From Streptomyces qinzhouensis (GTDB lineage: Bacteria > Actinomycetota > Actinomycetes > Streptomycetales > Streptomycetaceae), in NCBI RefSeq assembly GCF_007856155.1, contig NZ_CP042266.1:310001-374000 (forward strand): DNA of 64,000 bases, written 5' to 3'. Below the pieces are notes generated by a model. It saw only the letters and a list, made by a program, of their open reading frames with translations. It was not told the origin of the DNA and did not search any database. The number at the start of each line of letters is the position of its first letter. Positions within the stretch are counted from its first letter, which is position 1. The position numbers were made by a program, and so were the translations under genes. This document shows positions 33,894-40,801 of this stretch, piece after piece.

Positions 33894-34603
33894 GCGACTC
33901 CTCCAACGAGGCGGACGGGGCGGATGCCGATGCCGGGCGAGGACAGATGGCCGGGGACGTCGTTGGCGTGGGCGCAGCAGGCGTACTGGACCAGGGAGTG
34001 GTAGGAGCCGCCGCGCAGCAGGGCGATGCGGTCGCGGCGCCACGGAGCGGTCGTCCACTCCCACACGTTGCCGCCAACGTCCCACAGCCCTTCGGGGGTG
34101 CGGCCGGCCGGGTGGGCGGTGACCGGGGTGGCCCGGCAGGGACCGAAGCCGCGGAGGTTCGCGGTCCCCGGTACGGGTTCGGTATCGCCCCAGGGGAAAC
34201 GGCGGTGGCCACCCCGGGAGGCCATCCACTCCCACTCCGCCGAGGTCGGCAGCCGCCCGCCCATCTCGGCGGACAGCTGGGCGGCCTCCAGCAGGGCGAG
34301 CCCGGTGACGGGCATCCCTTCCCGGGCGAGCGGCGCCGCGGCCCACCACAGGTCCGGAACCGTCTGGGCGGGGTGCCACTCGCCGGCCGGTCCGGTGCCG
34401 CCGGATATCCGGATCCAGCCCACCGGGTCGAGCCCGGCCGCTACCGTGGAGAGGTCCCGGGCAGCAGGCACGTTCCCTCTTGGTGGAACCGGCCCGCTCA
34501 CCAGCACTCGCGGGCTCGCCGACGGTGAAAGACGGCCCTGCCCGGGCACCCCACCCACCCCCCGTCCGCTGGCGGGGGCGGTCGTCCGGTCATGACGTCC
34601 CAC
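33890..34603 (-). CDS. SUMF1/formylglycine-generating-enzyme-fold protein, catalytic Cys pattern altered
   Basis: The 237-residue protein has the C-type-lectin-like SUMF1 fold markers GGRLPTSAEWEWMASRGG, FPWGDTEPVPGTANL, GGNVWEWT and LLRGGSYHSL, then SSPGIGIRPVR at the end. In true FGE the segment is RGGSWLC-x4-YC with two catalytic cysteines. Here the first position is Ser and the second is shifted (YACC), so formylglycine synthesis is unlikely. SUMF1-fold C-termini are also a frequent target scaffold of diversity-generating retroelements, which is notable because an RT-like gene lies two genes downstream. GTG start at 34603, overlapping the HAD gene. Confidence 0.8.
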   Translation of the reverse strand: MGRHDRTTAPASGRGVGGVPGQGRLSPSASPRVLVSGPVPPRGNVPAARDLSTVAAGLDPVGWIRISGGTGPAGEWHPAQTVPDLWWAAAPLAREGMPVTGLALLEAAQLSAEMGGRLPTSAEWEWMASRGGHRRFPWGDTEPVPGTANLRGFGPCRATPVTAHPAGRTPEGLWDVGGNVWEWTTAPWRRDRIALLRGGSYHSLVQYACCAHANDVPGHLSSPGIGIRPVRLVGGVA

Positions 34604-35276
34604 CGCGCACCACCTCCGCCTGCGTCTCCAGGCCGGGGATGTGGGGGAGGAACTGTTGGAGCCGGGCGACCGTGACAGCGGGGGAGGTGGCGTGGACCGT
34701 GGTCATGCCCAGCGCCCGGGCGGGCGCCAGGTTCTCCTCGTTGTCGTCGACGAACACACACCCCGTTCCCGGGAGGCCAAGCAGGCGCAGGGTGAGCGCG
34801 TAGATCCCGGGCTCCGGTTTGCGCATCCCGTGCTGTTCGGACAGGACGACCAGGTCGTGGCACTCCTCCAGCTGCCACGGACCGTACGGGTTGTGCGGGA
34901 AGAGGCCCATGGAGTTCGACAGCACCGCCGTGCGCACCCCGCCCGCCCGGATCGCCGCCGCTGCGGCAACAACGGATTCCTCCGGGCTGAGGGTCGCCAG
35001 CGCTCGGCCCATCAGATTCGTGCCGTCGATCCCGAGCCGGACGCCCATCTCCGCGTTCCACCGCTCCTGGGTGATCTCGCCCCGCTCCAGGCGCGCGTAC
35101 AGTTCCCGCCCGGCCGGGTCGACGGCGACCGTCTGCCGGTACGCGTCCTCCGGAAGTCCGGTATCGCGGGCGAAGTTGCGGGCGGTGTCGTCCATGGGGG
35201 TCGTCAGCACCCCGCCGAATTCGAAGACCACCGTGGAGAACCGCCGCTCCGCCGGGGCATGTCGGGCCCGGGTCAT
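34590..35276 (-). CDS. HAD-superfamily protein with Asp-to-Glu at the nucleophile
   Basis: The 228-residue HAD subfamily IA-like protein has motif I VVFEFGGVLTT, motif II TAVLSNS, the motif III lysine in GMRKPEPGIY and motif IV VFVDDNEENL. The usual motif I is DFGG or DxDx; here the nucleophile position is Glu (GAA codon in EFGG). A phosphatase would normally need Asp, so activity may be lost or altered. The start overlaps folE's stop (ATGA). In deazapurine clusters a HAD phosphatase (ToyI type) removes the 5'-phosphate of the nucleotide; this could be its relative. Confidence 0.82.
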   Translation of the reverse strand: MTRARHAPAERRFSTVVFEFGGVLTTPMDDTARNFARDTGLPEDAYRQTVAVDPAGRELYARLERGEITQERWNAEMGVRLGIDGTNLMGRALATLSPEESVVAAAAAIRAGGVRTAVLSNSMGLFPHNPYGPWQLEECHDLVVLSEQHGMRKPEPGIYALTLRLLGLPGTGCVFVDDNEENLAPARALGMTTVHATSPAVTVARLQQFLPHIPGLETQAEVVRGGTS

Positions 35277-35881
35277 CGGGGGCCGCCGAGGGCGGTGGCG
35301 CGGAACCAGTCGGCCGGCGGGCCGGGCTGGGCGAAGACGCCGTGCAGGCTGGAAGAGGTGGTGAGGGCGCCGGTGGCGCGGATGCCGCGGGCGCTCATGC
35401 ACGCGTGGCTGCCGGTCGCGGCGACCGCCACATCGGGCGAGCCGGTCGCCTTCAGCAGGTCGGTGGCGATGCCGTTCACGATCCGCTCCTGCAACTGGAG
35501 CCGGTGGCCGCGCGCGACGGCGATCCGCGCGATCTTCGACAGCCCGATCACCTGCCCGCCCGGCCGGTACCCGGCGCTCACCGTGAGGGTCATGGGCTGC
35601 AGGTGGTGCTCGCACAGGGAGTCCACGGTGATCCCGGACACGACCACCAACTCGTCCCCGCCGGCCATGGCCGTCTCGTGGGTGAAGACGGTGTCGGTGC
35701 GGCCCGGGTTGTACTCCAGGAACTCCGCCCACCAGCGGGCCACCCGCTCCGGAGTGTCGGTGAGGCCGTCGCGGGCGGGGTCCTCGCCGAGCTCGGTCAG
35801 CAACTGGCGGTAGAGGTCGGCGACGCGCGACTGGTCGATCCGAGCCCGAGCCGGGCCGTCGGGGGGTGCGAAGGTCGTCAT
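35273..35881 (-). CDS. folE: GTP cyclohydrolase I
   Basis: The 202-residue enzyme has zinc ligands C90 and H93 (DSLCEHHLQPM) and C161 (SHACMSARGI), and the substrate segment QVIGLSKIARI. It converts GTP to dihydroneopterin triphosphate, the first step of preQ0 (7-deazaguanine) as well as folate. Its position between HAD and WbqC genes, within a unit that also carries QueC, QueD and QueE, argues for a dedicated pathway copy. The start at 35881 (MTTFAPP) is coupled by ATGA to the WbqC-family gene. Confidence 0.93.
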   Translation of the reverse strand: MTTFAPPDGPARARIDQSRVADLYRQLLTELGEDPARDGLTDTPERVARWWAEFLEYNPGRTDTVFTHETAMAGGDELVVVSGITVDSLCEHHLQPMTLTVSAGYRPGGQVIGLSKIARIAVARGHRLQLQERIVNGIATDLLKATGSPDVAVAATGSHACMSARGIRATGALTTSSSLHGVFAQPGPPADWFRATALGGPR

Positions 35882-36612
35882 GCCAGGGCCTTCCGGATAG
35901 TCGGGTTCCACAGGTGGGTGCGGGCGGCGGACTCAAGGACGGCGCGGGCGCGGGGGCCTTCGTGCATCAGGAGGTCCAGCACCGACAGACCGGCCGGACG
36001 CCGCCCGCCCGGCCCGTACGGGGGATGGGTGTAGGTGGCGACCTCGACCCGGATCCCCGCCCTGGCGAGCACGGCGGGGTCGAGGTAGCCCAGCGCGCCG
36101 GTGCCCACCCGCAACACCCCCATCCCGTACCGCCGGCACAGGTTGGTCAGCGCCGCCGTTCCCGAACCGGCCGGCGGACACGAGCTCGTCGCCTCCAGAC
36201 GGACGTCGATGCCGAGGGCGGCGAGGCAGAAGCGGATGGTCGCCTCGCTGAGCGGGACCAGGTGCGTCCAGCGTTGCGCGTACAGGGTCTGGAGTCCGTC
36301 GGCGTACCGATCCCAGTACGGCGCCCGCCTGTACACGGCTGTGAGGGTGCGCCAATGGCGTCCGGTGAACTCCTCGTCGGCGATCCGGACCTCGGTCAGC
36401 GGCTGGCCGAAGCGGCGCCGCACGGGGACGGTGAACCGGACCGGTGGTCCGTCGCGTCCGGCGATCGTGTTGCGGTGCTGGAAGCCCCGCTCGGAGAACT
36501 GGACATGGTCCAGCACCACCAGCTGTCCGGTATCGAGGAGCCGGGAGAAGTAGCCCGGCCAGGGCCAGTACGCGGGCTGATGCACCACCAGAACCGAACC
36601 TGCCGGGTTCAT
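35878..36612 (-). CDS. WbqC-family protein
   Basis: The 244-residue protein has the WbqC signature region VVHQPAYWPWPGYFSRLLDTGQLVVLDHVQFSERGFQHRNTIAG, then WRTLTAVYRRAPYWDRYADGLQTLY and the C-terminal GLSVLDLLMHEGP. WbqC-like proteins occur in O-antigen and other glycan clusters and are of poorly known chemistry. The gene is translationally coupled to folE and PIG-L neighbours. Together with the deacetylase and two GT-B enzymes it suggests that the end product carries an unusual sugar or amino-sugar. Confidence 0.85.
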   Translation of the reverse strand: MNPAGSVLVVHQPAYWPWPGYFSRLLDTGQLVVLDHVQFSERGFQHRNTIAGRDGPPVRFTVPVRRRFGQPLTEVRIADEEFTGRHWRTLTAVYRRAPYWDRYADGLQTLYAQRWTHLVPLSEATIRFCLAALGIDVRLEATSSCPPAGSGTAALTNLCRRYGMGVLRVGTGALGYLDPAVLARAGIRVEVATYTHPPYGPGGRRPAGLSVLDLLMHEGPRARAVLESAARTHLWNPTIRKALA

Positions 36613-37295
36613 CGGGCCACCAGCCGGTACGGGACGAACATCTCGGCCATGGCGGTGCCGGCCGACGCCCCGGCCGCCCGGTCCAGGGCGGCGATCGTCT
36701 CCACGCTCCGGGGGTGCGGATCGTCGCGCATCTGGGTGGTATAGGCGGCCAGGGCCTTCGCCTTCGTCTCCCACACCCCGCCGGTGTCCACCGCCACCGT
36801 CCCCCGCGCCGTGGGTCCGGCGGTCCAGAGGGTGTCCTCGGGACCGCGGTAGCCGAGCACCAGGGAGGGGGCGTGCCCGGAGGGACGGGCGGCGGCGAGA
36901 CCGGCGTCGTGGACGGCCCGGTGGTCCTGATGGAATGAACCTGCGGCCGGGATCAGCAGCCCGGCCGGGCGCAGCACGCGCAGGCTCGGCCCGGGGCCGG
37001 ACTCGATCAGGTGTACCACCTCGGCCATCCGGCTGCCCGGGTCGGTCGCCGCCTCGCCACCGGGGAAGGCGATGTGTTGGGAGGCGACGCCGAGCACGGT
37101 GCACGCCTGGTCGAGTTCGCCGGCGCGCACCACGGGGTCGCTGCCCGGGTGGCTGCGGCAGGCGATCACCAAGACATGGACCGTGACACCGGCCATCGTG
37201 AGGCGGGCGATCGTACCGCCCGCGCCGAGGGTCTCGTCGTCCGGATGCGGCGCGACGACCAGCACCGTACTGCCTGGCGGTAATCCGAAGATCAT
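36609..37295 (-). CDS. PIG-L family deacetylase
   Basis: The 228-residue zinc enzyme has the PHPDDETLGAGG motif at residues about 20-31 and the second metal/catalytic site FHQDHRAVHDAG. The C-terminal KAKALAAYTTQM is also typical. It removes an N-acetyl group from an amino-sugar-type substrate (LmbE/MshB/GlcNAc-PI deacetylase fold). ATG at 37295 follows GAGGAGA. The gene starts after a 60-bp gap below the DUF6884-PRTase gene, the only real break in the upper part of the unit. Confidence 0.88.
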   Translation of the reverse strand: MIFGLPPGSTVLVVAPHPDDETLGAGGTIARLTMAGVTVHVLVIACRSHPGSDPVVRAGELDQACTVLGVASQHIAFPGGEAATDPGSRMAEVVHLIESGPGPSLRVLRPAGLLIPAAGSFHQDHRAVHDAGLAAARPSGHAPSLVLGYRGPEDTLWTAGPTARGTVAVDTGGVWETKAKALAAYTTQMRDDPHPRSVETIAALDRAAGASAGTAMAEMFVPYRLVAR

Positions 37296-37356
37296 CGAAT
37301 GGTCTCCTCTTGCCGTGGGAGGGATACGGGCCGAACCGGGGCACGTGCGCCCCGTG

Positions 37357-38373
37357 TCACACCGGGAAGGACGGCGCGGCGGTGGAGGTGTGGACGCGCT
37401 GGGGGTGCGGGAGCAGCGTCGAGCCGTCCGGGGGCGGGGCCTCCCAGGGGAAGCAGGTCCAGTCCGCGACCGGCCACACCCACACATCCAGCGGAAAGCC
37501 GGCTGCGCCCTCGTTGCGGCATAGCACCGCTGTCCGGGCCTCGACGCCCGCGGCGGCGAGAAGCGTGGTGACGACCCGCAGCGTGGCGCCGGTGCCGCAG
37601 ATGTCGTCAGCGACCAGCACCCGGCGCGCCCCGGCGACCGCCGCCAGCAACCGCTCCTCGTCGACCTCGACCTCTCCGGTGGACTGGATGCCGATCAGAT
37701 CCGAGACGTTGTGCCGTGCCGAGACCTCGACAGCCGGAACATTGAGGATCCGGGCCGCCTCACGGGCGAGCGGGACCCCGCCGCGGGCCAGCCCGACGAC
37801 GAGTTCGGGGGCGAAGGGCCGCTCGTTCGCGGCGATGAGCGCCGCCGCCGCGCGGAAGGCGTCCTGGCTCATCCGCCAGATCCGCTTCCCCTCGAAGACC
37901 CGGCTCCCCGCACAGCCCGCCCGCGTGGCCGGTAAGGCGGTCCAGCCCCACCCGTCCAGCACCAGGGCCGCGGCCGGCCAGTGCCCGGCCGGGTCGCTCA
38001 CCGTGTGCACGACCGGCACCGGCATCCGTCCCAGCGCCCGTAAGTACAGGGGCTCCAGGAGCAGCAGCACTTCCTCGGCCGGGTGCCGGGCCAGGTGCTC
38101 GCGCAGCCCGGCCGATACCTCCCGCCGCAACTCCGCGACGCGCTCCGTGGTCAGCGGCTGCTCGTACGGTGCGACGGGGGTGTCTGCGGTGAGAAGCCCG
38201 TGTCGTGCGGACACGATCAGCGTTCGTGCTCGCAGTTCGGGGCGGTGGGCAATCCGTTCCCGCAGTTGCGGGAAGCACCACCCCCCGTACAGTTCCAGCG
38301 CGGGCCGGGTGGTGGGGGCTTTGCGGCGGGAGCAGCCGGTCACCACCAGGCCGCGCGGCGCGGGGGTGTTCAT
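37357..38373 (-). CDS. DUF6884 domain fused to a phosphoribosyltransferase
   Basis: The 338-residue two-domain protein has residues about 8-155 of DUF6884 type (VVTGCSRRKAPTTRPALELYGG...TLIVSARHGLLTADTPVAPYE). Residues about 185-310 are a type I PRTase fold with the PRPP loop VLVADDICGTGATLR and a hood region (LARGGVPLAREAARILNVP). PRPP-dependent attachment of ribose-5-phosphate to a base is the expected reaction. In a preQ0 cluster this could make the 7-deazaguanine ribonucleotide (compare ToyH). DUF6884/YaaA-like domains act on or near modified bases in some systems, but the activity here is inferred. Confidence 0.8.
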   Translation of the reverse strand: MNTPAPRGLVVTGCSRRKAPTTRPALELYGGWCFPQLRERIAHRPELRARTLIVSARHGLLTADTPVAPYEQPLTTERVAELRREVSAGLREHLARHPAEEVLLLLEPLYLRALGRMPVPVVHTVSDPAGHWPAAALVLDGWGWTALPATRAGCAGSRVFEGKRIWRMSQDAFRAAAALIAANERPFAPELVVGLARGGVPLAREAARILNVPAVEVSARHNVSDLIGIQSTGEVEVDEERLLAAVAGARRVLVADDICGTGATLRVVTTLLAAAGVEARTAVLCRNEGAAGFPLDVWVWPVADWTCFPWEAPPPDGSTLLPHPQRVHTSTAAPSFPV

Positions 38374-39113
38374 CAGCGCACCCCCAGGGTGAGGTGGAGC
38401 CGGCCGGAGAAGTGGAAGCCGTGTTCCATCACCCGCTCCACCACTGCCCGTCCGGCCGCCTCCCATGCCGGGGCGCTGTCGCCGAGCGGCATCACCCACA
38501 CCCGCCCCCGCGGAAGCTCGTGGGTCCGCACGAGCTCGGCGATCTCCTCGACCTCGTTCACATCGCCCGCGACGAACTTGAAGACCGCGCGGCCCTGTTC
38601 GGCGAGGCGGGCGAAGCCGTCGAGGACCTGAGGCCGGATCCGGCGCTTTACCGGGTCGGCCGCGCCCATGGCCCCGGTCTTCAGGGACACGCTGAAGTGC
38701 GCGACCTTCTCCCGGGTCAGGTCGGTGGGGAAGATGGTGCCGTTGGTCTCCATATGGACCTCGCCCGGCAATCCGGTGAGGAGCACCGACCATGCGGGGG
38801 TGCGCTGCCACAGCAGTGGCTCGCCCCCGCTGATCACCGTGAGGCAGTCGCCGCCCGCACCGAGCGTCACGGCGGCCGAGACGATCTCCTCGGCCGTGCG
38901 CGGCGGGCAGGTGGCCTCGAGGTCGTAAAGACTGGTGTCCCAGGTCCGCTTCGAGTCGCACGGCGGGCAGTGCAGATTGCACCGGCCCAGCCGCACGAAC
39001 ACTGCCGCCCGGCCGCTGTAGGGGCCCTCACCCTGGGGGACCGGACCGAAGATCTCCTGCACCGGAAGCATCTGCCCCCGGACCGGTATCGAAGGAACAG
39101 AGCTGCTGCTCAT
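38373..39113 (-). CDS. queE: 7-carboxy-7-deazaguanine synthase (radical SAM)
   Basis: The 246-residue radical SAM enzyme has the CX3CX2C cluster C45, C49 and C52 (GRCNLHCPPCDS), the QueE-like N-terminus (QEIFGPVPQGEGPYSGRAAVFVRLG) and the GGEPLLW loop. It contracts 6-carboxytetrahydropterin to 7-carboxy-7-deazaguanine, using SAM, Mg2+ and a 4Fe-4S cluster. ATG at 39113 overlaps the queD stop (ATGA); its stop shares one base with the next start. It is the third enzyme of the preQ0 route, after FolE and QueD. Confidence 0.93.
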   Translation of the reverse strand: MSSSSVPSIPVRGQMLPVQEIFGPVPQGEGPYSGRAAVFVRLGRCNLHCPPCDSKRTWDTSLYDLEATCPPRTAEEIVSAAVTLGAGGDCLTVISGGEPLLWQRTPAWSVLLTGLPGEVHMETNGTIFPTDLTREKVAHFSVSLKTGAMGAADPVKRRIRPQVLDGFARLAEQGRAVFKFVAGDVNEVEEIAELVRTHELPRGRVWVMPLGDSAPAWEAAGRAVVERVMEHGFHFSGRLHLTLGVR

Positions 39114-39790
39114 CGGGGACTCCGGGTGTACTCGGCCCAGCTCGTTTCCGTCTCCGACACCCGCACCGCGACCGGGCCGACCTTCGGGGCCGGGCCGAGC
39201 TGGGCGGCAAAGTGCTCGGCGAGGAGCTCTGAGGTGGGGTTGAAGGCGACCACGTCGTTGAGGACCGACCCGTCCAGCACCCCGGCGACGTACCTCCGCA
39301 ACCGCTGAGGGATGGGCGCAGGACTCTCCTGGTCCCCCGGGGTGCGGGGGACGGTGATGAGATAGGAGTGGCCGTGGAACCTTCCGCACGGGTGCCCGGC
39401 AGGCAGGCCGCGCAGCCGGTGCGCCGCCCCGAACTCCACCGTCGCGGCTCCGGGGCCCGGGCGGGCCCGGCCGGGCCGCACCCGCACGCCCTCCAGCACC
39501 GGGGCGACGTCCGGGGGCAGATGCTCCCGTGCCCAGGCGGTGAGATGCGCGGCGATCCCTGTGTCGGTGACATCCGGGACCTGGCCGTTGAGGACCTGGT
39601 GATCGAGGACCGCGTCGATGTATTTCTTCAGCGAGGCCAGCCGCCCGAAGTCGACGACGAACCCCACCTCATCCAGCCTGCTCGCGGACAGGACCGCCTC
39701 CGCGGTGAAGGAGTGCCCGTCCAGGCTCCCCCCGGTCTCGCGGGCCGCCTCGAAACGGAAGACCTTCCCGATCCGCCACACCCCGCTCAC
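39110..39790 (-). CDS. queD: Tandem two-domain 6-pyruvoyltetrahydropterin synthase-like QueD
   Basis: The 226-residue protein holds two T-fold domains where normal QueD (about 120 aa) has one. The N-terminal half keeps the Asp-His catalytic pair LDHQVLN (D63, H64) but has lost most zinc ligands (DGHSF, H26 only). The C-terminal half keeps the zinc and Cys set AAHRL (H124), C135, FHGHS (H139, H141) and the SETETSW glutamate, but the Asp-His pair is LDGSVLN. The two halves thus look complementary, as in a fused pseudo-dimer forming one composite active site. It makes 6-carboxytetrahydropterin. Confidence 0.85.
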   Translation of the reverse strand: MSGVWRIGKVFRFEAARETGGSLDGHSFTAEAVLSASRLDEVGFVVDFGRLASLKKYIDAVLDHQVLNGQVPDVTDTGIAAHLTAWAREHLPPDVAPVLEGVRVRPGRARPGPGAATVEFGAAHRLRGLPAGHPCGRFHGHSYLITVPRTPGDQESPAPIPQRLRRYVAGVLDGSVLNDVVAFNPTSELLAEHFAAQLGPAPKVGPVAVRVSETETSWAEYTRSPR

Positions 39791-40497
39791 CGGGCCACCA
39801 TTGCGCCGGCCGGGGCCGCGTAGCGCGTGGGGTCCACGATGCCGGCGAGGGCGAACGCCTCCTGGCGCTCACTGCACGTCCCGCACGTCCCGCAGTGCAC
39901 CGCCCCGCCCCGATAACAGGACCAGGTCAGCTCGAACGGCACGCCGAGCTGGTGCCCGCGGCGGACGATGTCCACCTTCGTCCCGTTCAGGAACGGCGCC
40001 TCCAGCCGGAACTCGTCCACGAGGAAACCCTCGTTTCCCGTCAGCAGGGCCCCGTTCAACCGCTCGAAGAACCCCGGGCGGCAGTCGGGGTAGATGACGT
40101 GGTCCCCGCCGTGCGCACCGAACGCCACGATCTCGGCCCCGCGGGCGACGGCCAGCCCCGCGGCGACCGACAGCATGATCATGTTGCGGTTGGCGACGAC
40201 CGTCGCCCTCATCGATACATCGCTGTAGCGGCCGTCCGGCACCTCGACCGAAGCGTCCGTGAGCGCGGACCCGGCCAGCAGCCGTCCAACGCCGGTCAGA
40301 TCGACGCGCTCGTGCGGCACGCCCATGCGTGCGGCGGTCTTCTCCAGGTACTCCAGTTCGACGCGGTGGCGCTGCCCGTAGTCGAAGGACAGCAGCGTCA
40401 CCCCGATCCCGCGGGCGGCGAGGTCGTAGGCGGTCACTGTGCTGTCCATGCCGCCGGAGGCGATGAGCACGGCCCGCGGGCCGCTGTTCTCGGTCAT
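39787..40497 (-). CDS. queC: 7-cyano-7-deazaguanine synthase
   Basis: The 236-residue PP-loop ATPase (SGGMDS, residues 14-19) has the QueC C-terminal cysteine cluster SCYRGGAVHCGTCGTCSERQEAF that binds zinc. It converts 7-carboxy-7-deazaguanine with ammonia and ATP to preQ0. ATG at 40497 follows AAGGAGA. It is the first gene of the leftward unit and overlaps queD by 4 bases. No QueF (preQ1 reductase) or TGT gene is in the window, so the route appears to stop at preQ0 or divert. Confidence 0.93.
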   Translation of the reverse strand: MTENSGPRAVLIASGGMDSTVTAYDLAARGIGVTLLSFDYGQRHRVELEYLEKTAARMGVPHERVDLTGVGRLLAGSALTDASVEVPDGRYSDVSMRATVVANRNMIMLSVAAGLAVARGAEIVAFGAHGGDHVIYPDCRPGFFERLNGALLTGNEGFLVDEFRLEAPFLNGTKVDIVRRGHQLGVPFELTWSCYRGGAVHCGTCGTCSERQEAFALAGIVDPTRYAAPAGAMVAR

Positions 40498-40801
40498 CCA
40501 GGTCTCCTTCACCGTGTCGGATGGTCCTGTCGGTCGTCAGCGCATGCCGGGGCCGCTGACGGCACCGTCAAGGTGTGTGTGAGGAAGGGGAGGTCCCGCT
40601 GCCGCACCCGGGCACAGGGTCCGGGCACGTGCGGGTAGGCCAGATGCGTGCGATCGGGCGGAGGCGTGTTCGAGCCCGTCCGGAGGAGTCGAGTGTGCGT
40701 TCAACTCGGGCCGACGGTCCATGAGTTGGCGGGGGTCCCGTCGGGGGTCCCGTCAGGCCGGAACCGTTCCCGGCCGCGTCCGCCGGTGGGACGATGCGAG
40801 C
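40498..40801. promoter_or_regulatory. Divergent promoter region between queC and the XRE-TPR gene
   Basis: The 304-bp intergenic region contains a tandem copy of GGGGGTCCCGTC (about 40729-40752) close to the regulator gene start. An inverted or direct repeat of this kind is a plausible operator for an XRE protein. No clear -10/-35 hexamers are assigned. Confidence 0.45.

Noticed and set aside
31996..34603. Confident call of a diversity-generating retroelement
   Set aside because: RT motif B lacks the SQ form, motif C is TDN, and no template repeat was found in the intergenic DNA. Kept as a finding with the tests stated.
29282..40497. A dpd (7-deazaguanine in DNA) island
   Set aside because: No DpdA/TGT-like, SNF2-type DpdE or PLD-type DpdK gene is seen, so only the preQ0 supply part is shared.
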